In this document: positions 49,948 to 57,096 of the stretch, piece by piece
Layout of the letters: every line of letters begins with the position of its first letter
How positions within the stretch are numbered: position 1 is the first letter of the stretch
DNA from: Subtercola endophyticus
GTDB lineage: Bacteria; Actinomycetota; Actinomycetes; Actinomycetales; Microbacteriaceae
Reading direction: 5' to 3'
DNA length: 64,000 bases
Assembly: GCF_021044565.1 (NCBI RefSeq)
Contig: NZ_CP087997.1
Span: 744,001-808,000 of the forward strand
Made by a program: the position numbers and the translations under genes
Notes under the pieces: generated by a model
Told to the model about the DNA's origin: nothing
Databases searched by the model: none
The model's input: the letters and a program-made list of their open reading frames with translations, nothing else

Positions 49948-51261
49948 CTAGGAGCTCTGCAGCTCTTTCAATTTCTGATCGAGTAAGACTCCGACCTGGT
50001 CTGCGGGAATGGCCCCCTGAATGAACTGCTGCAACACCGAGGTGGTGTACACCGAGAGCGCGTCTTGGTTGCTCGGCCACCACTCCGACGGGAGATAGAT
50101 CGATCCACCGACCACCGGCGGAACCATTGTCGTCAGCGACGGGTCGACCACCGGAGTGAAGGTGCTGGTCGTCGTGATGGAACTGGTACCGCTGTTGTAC
50201 AGCTGAGAGCCGGTCTTGCTCGAGAGGAACGCCAGCCACTTCTCTGCCTGTGGCAGGTTCGGCGTCTTCGCGTTGATGGCGTAGGCGGGTGAGGCGGCTC
50301 CGGCCCAGTAAGTGTCACCAGACGTCGTGCCCGGCACGGCGAAGAAGCCGACGTTCATGTTCGGTGCCCCTGCTTTGACCGTGGCGAGGTTCCACGAGCC
50401 GGTTCCGATCATCGCGACGTTGCCTTTCACGAATTCGTCTGTCGTCTGCGTTCCGGTGAGACCGGCCACGGCTCGATCTTCCAGGCCCTGATCGAAGAGC
50501 TCGCCCCAGGTCTTCACACTCGGTGTCCACTCCTTCTCGAAGCTCGACGTGCCGTTGAAGATGTTGGCATCCATTTTGTCGTTCTCCGCCTTGTTCTGCA
50601 GTCCGAGCAGCGCCGACAGCACAACGCCCACGCCGTCACCGGGCTCGTAGAACGGATTGATGCCAGCCGCTTTCAGCTTGGAGCACAGGTCGAGGAACTC
50701 GCTCCACGACTGCGGGGGAGTGGTGTACCCGACCTTCGCCAGAAGGTCTTGGTTGTACATCACACCGCCGCCCCATGAGGCGACCGAGAGCCCGTAGTTC
50801 TTTCCATCGATCGTGTAAGCGTCTTTGTTGAACTGTGCAGAGTCGGCCATGAAGGGCTCATTCGTGAGATCTTTCACGCTCTGGTTCTGAACGAGCTCGC
50901 CCTTGTTCTCGGCGGTGATGATGAAGGTGTCGGCAGCCGTGCCCGCGAGCAATCGGGTCTGCAACGTCGACACATAAGTGGCGACGGGCGGAGAGTACGA
51001 GAAGTCGATCGTGATGTCGGGATTCTGCTTCTGGAACTCGTCGATGAGCGGTTGCATCACGGCCTGAGTGTCCCACGAGAAGAAACTCAGTTTGGTCGAT
51101 CCTGCCGTGGCGGAGCTCGAGCCTGAACTCGCGCATCCGGCGAGTACGACGATCGACGCGGCTGTGAGTGCCGCGGTTGCGGCCTTCATGACGACGCGCC
51201 GTCGGCCGGATGCACCGACCGCCTCACCGCGATTGCTTCGAGGCCTTCTGATAAGCGACAT
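49948..51261 (-). CDS. Sugar-binding lipoprotein of the ABC importer
   Basis: A 437-residue extracellular solute-binding protein, family 1. The signal peptide is long and arginine-rich (RRRVVMKAATAALTAAS) and ends in the lipobox VLAGC, so the mature protein is a lipoprotein. The core has GTAADTFIITAENKGEL, YGLSVASWGGGVMYNQDLL and KGNVAMIGTGSWNLA. A good ribosome site (GAAAGGC) supports ATG at 51261; an internal start at the second Met is possible. Position in the operon suggests arabino-oligosaccharide binding. Confidence 0.93.
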   Translation of the reverse strand: MSLIRRPRSNRGEAVGASGRRRVVMKAATAALTAASIVVLAGCASSGSSSATAGSTKLSFFSWDTQAVMQPLIDEFQKQNPDITIDFSYSPPVATYVSTLQTRLLAGTAADTFIITAENKGELVQNQSVKDLTNEPFMADSAQFNKDAYTIDGKNYGLSVASWGGGVMYNQDLLAKVGYTTPPQSWSEFLDLCSKLKAAGINPFYEPGDGVGVVLSALLGLQNKAENDKMDANIFNGTSSFEKEWTPSVKTWGELFDQGLEDRAVAGLTGTQTTDEFVKGNVAMIGTGSWNLATVKAGAPNMNVGFFAVPGTTSGDTYWAGAASPAYAINAKTPNLPQAEKWLAFLSSKTGSQLYNSGTSSITTTSTFTPVVDPSLTTMVPPVVGGSIYLPSEWWPSNQDALSVYTTSVLQQFIQGAIPADQVGVLLDQKLKELQSS

Positions 51262-51283
51262 TGCTTGCCTTTCTCTTGTGCTG

Positions 51284-52195
51284 CTATGAGCGGGGCGGGA
51301 TGGGAATGCGCAAGGGTTCGCGCGTTGGTACGACGGGCTCTATGGTCCCGTCGGCTCTGTGCACCAAGCGGTCGATGACGACCTCTCGGTGAAATCCGTC
51401 TCCGTGCGGGATGGCGAATCGGTGATAGGCGATCACCCAGTCGTCAGTGCCCGGAACACGAAGTATCGAGTGGTGTCCGGTGGCGCGGATGCCGCGCTGG
51501 GGCACTTTGGCGACCAGGGTTCCCCGATCCGACCACGGGCCGAAGGCGGTTGGACCTGTCGCATACCTGACTCGATAGTCCTCCTCGCGGGTGTCGTTCT
51601 CCGACCACGAGAGATAGTAGACCTCACCGCGACGGTGCACCCAGGCAGCCTCGCGGAAATTCGTCGGCTTCCACGAAAACACTGCGGCCGGGTCGAACGA
51701 CTGCATGTCGTCGCTCAAGCGCACCCCGTGTGCCACGGAATTTCCCCAGAAGAGGTAGACCGTGCCGTCGTCGTCGGTGAACACGCTCGGATCGATGGCC
51801 GTGCCTTCGAAATCGCCGTCGGCGACGAGGGGGTGACCCAGGTCGGTGAACGGCCCCGTGGGCGAATCCGACACAGCAACGCCGATGTTGTTCTCGGCGG
51901 TGAAATAGAAGTAGTACCGCCCGGAGCGCTCGGCGATCGCCGGTGCCCACGCACGATGATCTGCCCACGCGACGTCGCTCGCGAGGTCGATGATCACACC
52001 GTGATCGCTCCAATCGACCAGGTCTGGCGACGAGAACACCCGAAACGTCGTGGCCTCCCACCCCTCGACTCCGTCGCTCGTGGGGTAGAGATAATATCGA
52101 CCGTCGAAGGCCATCAAGTGCGGATCGGCGTAGTAGCCTCGCAGGGCAGAGGGCTGCTCGTCACTGGTCGGGGCGCCCAGTCCGTCGGCGATCAT
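51284..52195 (-). CDS. GH43 arabinosidase/xylosidase (operon gene 1)
   Basis: A 303-residue GH43 hydrolase. Catalytic base D24 (YYADPHL), pKa modulator D135 (TAIDPSVF) and acid E182 (NFREAAWV) are all present; HHSILRVPGTDDWVIAYHR is conserved near the end. Probably cytosolic, since there is no signal peptide. It is the first gene of the operon, divergent from lacI, so the operator at the lacI start may control it. Confidence 0.9.
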   Translation of the reverse strand: MIADGLGAPTSDEQPSALRGYYADPHLMAFDGRYYLYPTSDGVEGWEATTFRVFSSPDLVDWSDHGVIIDLASDVAWADHRAWAPAIAERSGRYYFYFTAENNIGVAVSDSPTGPFTDLGHPLVADGDFEGTAIDPSVFTDDDGTVYLFWGNSVAHGVRLSDDMQSFDPAAVFSWKPTNFREAAWVHRRGEVYYLSWSENDTREEDYRVRYATGPTAFGPWSDRGTLVAKVPQRGIRATGHHSILRVPGTDDWVIAYHRFAIPHGDGFHREVVIDRLVHRADGTIEPVVPTREPLRIPIPPRS

Positions 52196-52230
52196 GACAG
52201 ACTTCTTTCAGCGGGGAGGTCAGACGAAGG

Positions 52231-53253
52231 TTGAGAAAAAGCAAAATGGTAACGATACACGACGTGGCCAGACACGCAGGAGTCTCTGCGATGACGGTCT
52301 CTCACGTCATCAACGAGCATCCTCATGTCAAAGACGCGACGCGCGAACGGGTTCTGCAATCGATGACCGAACTCGACTACCGAGTGAACGTCGCCGCTCG
52401 AAATCTGAGAACGGGTCGCACGGGAACGATCGGGCTCGCGGTTCCCGAAGTCAACCGGCCCTACTATGGTCAGCTCGGCGCTGCGATCATCGAAGAGGCG
52501 GCCCGGCATTTTCTGCACGTCGTCATCGAACAGACCGGGGCATCCAGAGAGAACGAACTCGATGCCCTCGCCCTGTCGAGAAACCGCATGTACGACGGGC
52601 TCATTCTGAGCACAGTCGGTCTGGGGCCGGCCGACACCGATCTGTTGCGCGTCGACTACCCCGTGGTCATTCTCGGCGAGCGCATCTTCGACGGCCCCGT
52701 CGATCACGTCGCGATGCCCAACGTCGCCGGTGCGAAAGCCGCTGTCGCACATCTCGTCGAGGCCGGATGCACGGCTATCGCCTTGGTCGAAGGCGTCGAC
52801 TTTCAAGAGACGAGCGTCTCCGGCCTGCGCATGGCGGGCTTCGAGAGTGCTCTCGCCGAAGCGGGGATCGAAGTGGACCCCCAGCTGATCATCAGCGTCG
52901 ACGTATTCTCGCTGGCCAGTGGAGTACGCGCCGCTCAGCAGCTCGTCGCCTCGGGCAGAGTCTTCGACGGAGTCTTCTGCATCACCGACACCATTGCTCT
53001 CGGCATGCTTCGTGGCCTGCACGAACTGGGCGTCAGAGTGCCCCAAGACGTCAAAGTGATCGGTTTCGACAATATCGAGGAGGGCGGCTACAGCGTTCCC
53101 TCGCTCTCTACCGTCGACCCGGACCACGCTTTCATGGCGAAGCGAGCTGTCGAACTCTTGGTGCGCCGCATCGCGAGCGGATCGAGCGGAGTCGACCCCC
53201 AAGAGGTCACCAGCGCCTTTCGCGTCGTGGCCCGAGAGTCCAGTTCCGGGTGA
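52231..53253 (+). CDS. LacI family transcriptional regulator
   Basis: A 340-residue regulator. The helix-turn-helix is TIHDVARHAGVSAMTVSHVI, followed by the hinge LDYRVNVAARNLRTGRTGTIGL and a periplasmic-binding-like domain that would sense a sugar. TTG at 52231 (GGGGAGG 11 bases upstream) or ATG at 52246 could be the start. The second to fifth codons after ATG (GTA ACG ATA CA) contain an 11/12 match to its probable operator, which suggests autoregulation. Confidence 0.92.
   Translation: MRKSKMVTIHDVARHAGVSAMTVSHVINEHPHVKDATRERVLQSMTELDYRVNVAARNLRTGRTGTIGLAVPEVNRPYYGQLGAAIIEEAARHFLHVVIEQTGASRENELDALALSRNRMYDGLILSTVGLGPADTDLLRVDYPVVILGERIFDGPVDHVAMPNVAGAKAAVAHLVEAGCTAIALVEGVDFQETSVSGLRMAGFESALAEAGIEVDPQLIISVDVFSLASGVRAAQQLVASGRVFDGVFCITDTIALGMLRGLHELGVRVPQDVKVIGFDNIEEGGYSVPSLSTVDPDHAFMAKRAVELLVRRIASGSSGVDPQEVTSAFRVVARESSSG
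52248..52259. promoter_or_regulatory. Operator-like GGTAACGATACA across the lacI start
   Basis: It matches TGTAACGATACA at 11 of 12 positions and lies at codons 1-5 of the downstream ATG. It could regulate both lacI and the divergent operon. Confidence 0.5.
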
Positions 53254-53336
53254 GTGCAGGTTCGGCATCGAGCGAGCGGCTCCTTGAGGTAGTCAACGGT
53301 GACAACAGCGCATTCCGGGTGAATCGGCTGAGTTCA

Positions 53337-53348
53337 TGTATCGTTACA
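53337..53348. promoter_or_regulatory. LacI-type operator TGTATCGTTACA (site 4)
   Basis: An exact copy, extended to ATGTATCGTTACAT. It lies downstream of lacI and upstream of the SurA-like gene. Confidence 0.72.
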
Positions 53349-53402
53349 TATTCTGGCGCAGAGGGCAAGACGGCATAGCGATTGTGCCGATTAGGCATGA
53401 GC

Positions 53403-53414
53403 TGTATCGTTACA
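53403..53414. promoter_or_regulatory. LacI-type operator TGTATCGTTACA (site 5)
   Basis: An exact copy, extended to CTGTATCGTTACAG. It is 66 bp from site 4 (about six helical turns) and 35 bases before the SurA-like gene. Confidence 0.72.
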
Positions 53415-53448
53415 GCACGGTCTCTCTCAGCGTCGACGAAGGGCAGTT

Positions 53449-54333
53449 GTGGCAGCACGTAAACGGGCAAAGCGAGAATTTCGACGACGCTCGAAAATCA
53501 CGATCGTCGTATGCGCCGTGAGCGGAGCGCTCTGCGCGGCACTCACGATCGTTGCGGTATCCGTTGGTCTCGAACAGACCTCGAGTGCCGCGACGGCGTC
53601 TGAGGCGAGCCCTTCACCGGCGCCGACTGCCGCATTCTCTCTGGCTGCCGATGCCGCCGTGGCGACAGTGAACGGGCACGACATACCCCTCCGCGAGGTG
53701 GCGGTCTTTCTCAGTAAAGATCGGTCGGAGACGATCGCGTACTTCACGGATCGCCACGATGCATCCGACAGCCCGACGTTCTGGACGACCCGCTTCGCGG
53801 GGGAGACTCCCGCTTCACATCTGGTGTCGGTCGCGTTCGTTGACGCGGAGCGCGCCCAGCTTCAGCTCGACGAGGCCGCGAAGTATTCCCTTCTGCCTGT
53901 CGGCGACTACAGCAGCTTTGTCGCATCCTGGCGCGCCGAAAATGCGCGCAGGCAGCAGGCCGTCGCGGCCGGTCAGCCCATTTATGGGCCGCAACAATAC
54001 TCCGAGGGGGGATACCTCGAGTACACGCTCGGCAACTTTGCTTTTGATCTGCCGCCCCTGCTCGCTGCAGACGGAACCATCCCTCTGAATGACGACCTTC
54101 TGCGCTCGTACTTCAATGCCGATCCGCAGGCCTTTCGTGCCGCAGACGCACAAGCGGCGGCCGATTTTGACGACGCCGCCACAAAAGAGCAGGTGCGACT
54201 CGACTATCTCGGCTCCCAGTACACCCGAGTGATCGATACGTTGGTCGCTGGAGCAGCGTTCTCGCTCACAGACGACGGCCGACTGCTGGCCGATTCGGCG
54301 TGTGTGGGTCAGGGAACCTGTCTCGCGCAATAA
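53449..54333 (+). CDS. Secreted SurA-N-like protein (possible foldase)
   Basis: A 294-residue exported protein. Basic start, one hydrophobic anchor (residues 17-38), an Ala/Ser/Pro linker and then VATVNGHDIPLREVAVFLSKDR, the usual opening of SurA/PrsA-type chaperones. No parvulin catalytic domain is seen, so isomerase activity is not supported. GTG start with GAAGGG upstream. The two LacI operators in front tie it to the carbohydrate regulon, perhaps as a folding helper for the secreted beta-helix protein. It lies 34 bases before the glycosyltransferase. Confidence 0.6.
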   Translation: MAARKRAKREFRRRSKITIVVCAVSGALCAALTIVAVSVGLEQTSSAATASEASPSPAPTAAFSLAADAAVATVNGHDIPLREVAVFLSKDRSETIAYFTDRHDASDSPTFWTTRFAGETPASHLVSVAFVDAERAQLQLDEAAKYSLLPVGDYSSFVASWRAENARRQQAVAAGQPIYGPQQYSEGGYLEYTLGNFAFDLPPLLAADGTIPLNDDLLRSYFNADPQAFRAADAQAAADFDDAATKEQVRLDYLGSQYTRVIDTLVAGAAFSLTDDGRLLADSACVGQGTCLAQ

Positions 54334-54355
54334 CAGCGCGGGTGGTGCGGGCGCA

Positions 54356-54361
54356 TAGGCT
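54356..54361 (+). promoter_or_regulatory. -10 hexamer of a likely leaderless glycosyltransferase mRNA
   Basis: TAGGCT ends six bases before ATG 54368, so this gene has its own promoter, separate from the gene before it. Confidence 0.5.
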
Positions 54362-54367
54362 GCTTCT

Positions 54368-55408
54368 ATGTCGTTCCGAAGCGTGGTCGTTCGTGTTCCT
54401 GGGGCCCGAGCGATATGGCGAGTAGCACGGCGGGTCACGGTGATTCGCAGGGCAGATCAGGCGCCTGTCGCCGAAGGGCCCCTCGACCCGTCTCTCGCGA
54501 TCGATACTCCGACGGTTGAGGTGAGCCGCGACATCCGCCGGTTGCGCTGGAACAACAGGTTCTCGTTGCGGCCGGTCACGAGCAAGAAGTCATCGGTGGT
54601 CGCCACCATGACCACTCATGGCGCCCGGGTGAACCAGGCCTATGTGGCCATCGAGTCGATTGCGCGCGGCTCGAGGCGCCCGAACCGGTTCATTCTCTGG
54701 ATCGACGACCCGGCCATTGCGCAGAACCTCCCGGCGGCGTTGCGCCGGCTGCGGCGGCGGGGTCTCGAGATCATCGAAGTCGATCCTGGCCTGAGAGTGC
54801 ACACGAAGTACCGCTATTACGTCGAGTCGAGTTCGGCGCATCGCTTCGACATGGTCACCTGCGATGACGACATCATCTATCCGAGTTCCTGGTTGCTCGG
54901 TCTCGAGCGGGCACGGCTTCGTCACCCCGACGCGATCGTCGCGTATCGTGCGCACCGAATTCTGACGGAGGGCGATGCGGTGGCTCCGTACTCGACTTGG
55001 CCCCCGAATACGAGCGATGTTCCCAGCCTGCTGCACTTCGGAACCTCTGTTTCGGGCCAGCTGTTTCCGCCCGCATTTCTCGACCTGGTGCGCGATGCAG
55101 GTCGGGGTTTTCTCGAGGTCAGCCCGACCGGTGACGATGTGTGGCTTCACTTTCTCGCGGCCGAATCCGGCGTTCCCGTGGTGCAGGTGACACAGCAGCC
55201 CGTGCTCTTTCCGTTCGTTCCCGGCTCGCAGGCCGACGGCTTGTACCGCGAGAACGGCTGGAACGGCGGCAACGACCGTCAGATCGCCGCGACCTACACG
55301 GCTGAGGTCATCGAGCGACTGCGACGGGCGGAAAGTAGTGCGACTCGACCGGAGCCGACGAGCACAGAGCGCTCACGGCATCCCGAAACTCCCGGTCGCG
55401 ACCGGTGA
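54368..55408 (+). CDS. Putative glycosyltransferase
   Basis: A 346-residue protein with a GT-A-like layout: SSVVATMTTHGARVNQAYVAIESI (strand and helix), FILWIDDP, and VTCDDDIIYPSSWLLG with a DDD metal/sugar-nucleotide motif; a later GDDVWLHFLA. It resembles enzymes that modify cell-wall or capsular glycans. No membrane segment. Donor and acceptor are unknown. Its last 100 bases overlap the convergent MFS gene. Confidence 0.7.
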   Translation: MSFRSVVVRVPGARAIWRVARRVTVIRRADQAPVAEGPLDPSLAIDTPTVEVSRDIRRLRWNNRFSLRPVTSKKSSVVATMTTHGARVNQAYVAIESIARGSRRPNRFILWIDDPAIAQNLPAALRRLRRRGLEIIEVDPGLRVHTKYRYYVESSSAHRFDMVTCDDDIIYPSSWLLGLERARLRHPDAIVAYRAHRILTEGDAVAPYSTWPPNTSDVPSLLHFGTSVSGQLFPPAFLDLVRDAGRGFLEVSPTGDDVWLHFLAAESGVPVVQVTQQPVLFPFVPGSQADGLYRENGWNGGNDRQIAATYTAEVIERLRRAESSATRPEPTSTERSRHPETPGRDR

Positions 55409-56987
55409 GCCGTTCGGTCTGCTGGCGCCGGTATTCCGACCACGATGAGACGACGAACATTTCCAGAAACTCGTCGGCGACCTCCCCGCTGCGATAGAAC
55501 CGCCACCGTGCGGCTCCCGTGCGGCGCCTCGACGAGCCGAGTGCGGCCATCGCCGCCCGGAAGGCCTCGGCATCCGCAGCCTGCACCCGGTAGCGCACCA
55601 ACACGGTCACTGGCCCGTCGGTCGGGTCGGGCTCGAAGACCAGGGTCGGCATCGGCCACGACATGCTGATGCTGCGGTCGACGGTTCCGGTGCCGTTCAG
55701 CAGAGGCAGAAACCGGATGCTCGCCGCAACGCCCACGAGCAAAACCACCGTGACGGCCAACGCGGTGCCCGTGCCGACCAGCTGCGCCACGAGGCCCCAC
55801 ACGAACGACCCGGCGGCCATGGTGCCCATGAAGACGAGGATGTAGGCGGCAGCACCTCGCGAGCGCACCCACTGCGGCAGCGTGAGCTGCAGCGCGGCGT
55901 TCAGCACGGTGAGCGTGCCGATCCAGGCGATGCCCGAGAGCGCGAGTAGCACAAGCGTTATTCCGAACGGCAGAAATGCCGCCGCAACAACGCCAACCGC
56001 ATACAGCAGTGCGCTCAGAACCAGGATCACGTTGTCGCTGAGGCGTCGCCGGGCGATCGGCAACACGAAGATGCCGATGATCGCCCCGACCCCCAGAGAT
56101 CCGAGCAGAAAGCCGTAACCGGCACTGCCGAGACCCATTTTCGCGGCAGTGATCGGCAGAAGCGCCCAGAGCGCGCTGGCGGGAAAGGCGAACAGTGCCG
56201 AGCGCAGCAGAATGCGCCTGATGAGATGCGCCGAAGCGACGTAACGCAGCCCGGCGCGCAGGGCGGCCCAGGCCGGCTCCGGGTCGTCGAGCCCAGTCTG
56301 GGGTGCCCTGCGCCACCAGAGGAGCGCCGCTACGGCCGCGACGAAACTCGGCGCGTTGATGCCGAACACCACTGCGGTGCCGGTCGTCGCCAGCAGAACT
56401 CCGGCAAGCGCCGGCCCGACCGCCCGGGCTCCGTTCACCGTGATTCCACCGAGGCCAGACGCGGCTGCTATCTGGTTGCGCGGCACCAGCTCGGGCTGAA
56501 TGGCCTGCCAGGCCGGCCCTGTCACGGCAGCGGTGACACCGAGTACGAAGGTGAAAGCCAAGAGCAATACCGGCGTGAGGGCGTTCACGGCGGTCAGTGC
56601 CGTAAGTGCTGTCGCGACCGCGGCGCTGGCCAGCGAACCCCAGATGAGCAGTCGCCGTCGATCCACAGAGTCCGAGAGAACCCCGGCAGGCAAAGAGAAC
56701 AACAGCGATGGTGTGAGGCTCGCCGTCTGCACGAGGGCGATGATCGTCGCCCCCGCCGCGCTCTCGACAAGAAACCACTGGGCCCCAACGGTCTGCATCC
56801 ACGTGCCGATGTTGCTGCCGAGCTGGGCGAACCACAACACCCGGAACACGGTGATGCCCAGCGGGGCCCAGGGCGATACTGCCACCGCCGGTATACGTGA
56901 GCCCGAGGCCGCCGCCGCACCAGATGCTGAGCCGTTCGATGCTGCCCCGTTCGATGCTGAGCCGTTCGATGCTGAGCCGTTCGCCAT
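55308..56987 (-). CDS. MFS exporter with C-terminal ABM-like domain
   Basis: A 559-residue major facilitator of the EntS/MFS_3 type: twelve membrane segments (about residues 45-430), with SPWAPLGITVFRVLWFAQLGSNIG at the start and the A-loop SDSVDRRRLL. An extra C-terminal domain (about 455-540; PVTVLVRYRVQAADAEAFRAAM) looks like a monooxygenase-type dimeric alpha/beta barrel. The first 20 residues are a SASNG repeat encoded by four 15-bp DNA units. ATG 56987 is supported by a -10 box. Confidence 0.83.
   Translation of the reverse strand: MANGSASNGSASNGAASNGSASGAAAASGSRIPAVAVSPWAPLGITVFRVLWFAQLGSNIGTWMQTVGAQWFLVESAAGATIIALVQTASLTPSLLFSLPAGVLSDSVDRRRLLIWGSLASAAVATALTALTAVNALTPVLLLAFTFVLGVTAAVTGPAWQAIQPELVPRNQIAAASGLGGITVNGARAVGPALAGVLLATTGTAVVFGINAPSFVAAVAALLWWRRAPQTGLDDPEPAWAALRAGLRYVASAHLIRRILLRSALFAFPASALWALLPITAAKMGLGSAGYGFLLGSLGVGAIIGIFVLPIARRRLSDNVILVLSALLYAVGVVAAAFLPFGITLVLLALSGIAWIGTLTVLNAALQLTLPQWVRSRGAAAYILVFMGTMAAGSFVWGLVAQLVGTGTALAVTVVLLVGVAASIRFLPLLNGTGTVDRSISMSWPMPTLVFEPDPTDGPVTVLVRYRVQAADAEAFRAAMAALGSSRRRTGAARWRFYRSGEVADEFLEMFVVSSWSEYRRQQTERLTGRDREFRDAVSALCSSAPVESHYFPPVAVAR
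56923..56982. repeat. 15-bp tandem repeat, four units
   Basis: Units of GATGCTGAGCCGTTC, one with a small change, inside the 5' end of the MFS gene. They encode the N-terminal SASNG/AASNG repeat. Confidence 0.9.
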
Positions 56988-56993
56988 GGATTC

Positions 56994-56999
56994 AGGGTA
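56994..56999 (-). promoter_or_regulatory. -10 hexamer of a likely leaderless MFS mRNA
   Basis: TACCCT on the minus strand, then GAATCC, then ATG at 56987. Confidence 0.5.
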
Positions 57000-57096
57000 C
57001 GACGACCCTTCGCGGTACAGCAGCGATGCGCCGCCACCGGGGTGACCCTGACGCGGCCACCCGGCTGCGCGAGACGCGGCCGCGAGCGATCCGCCG

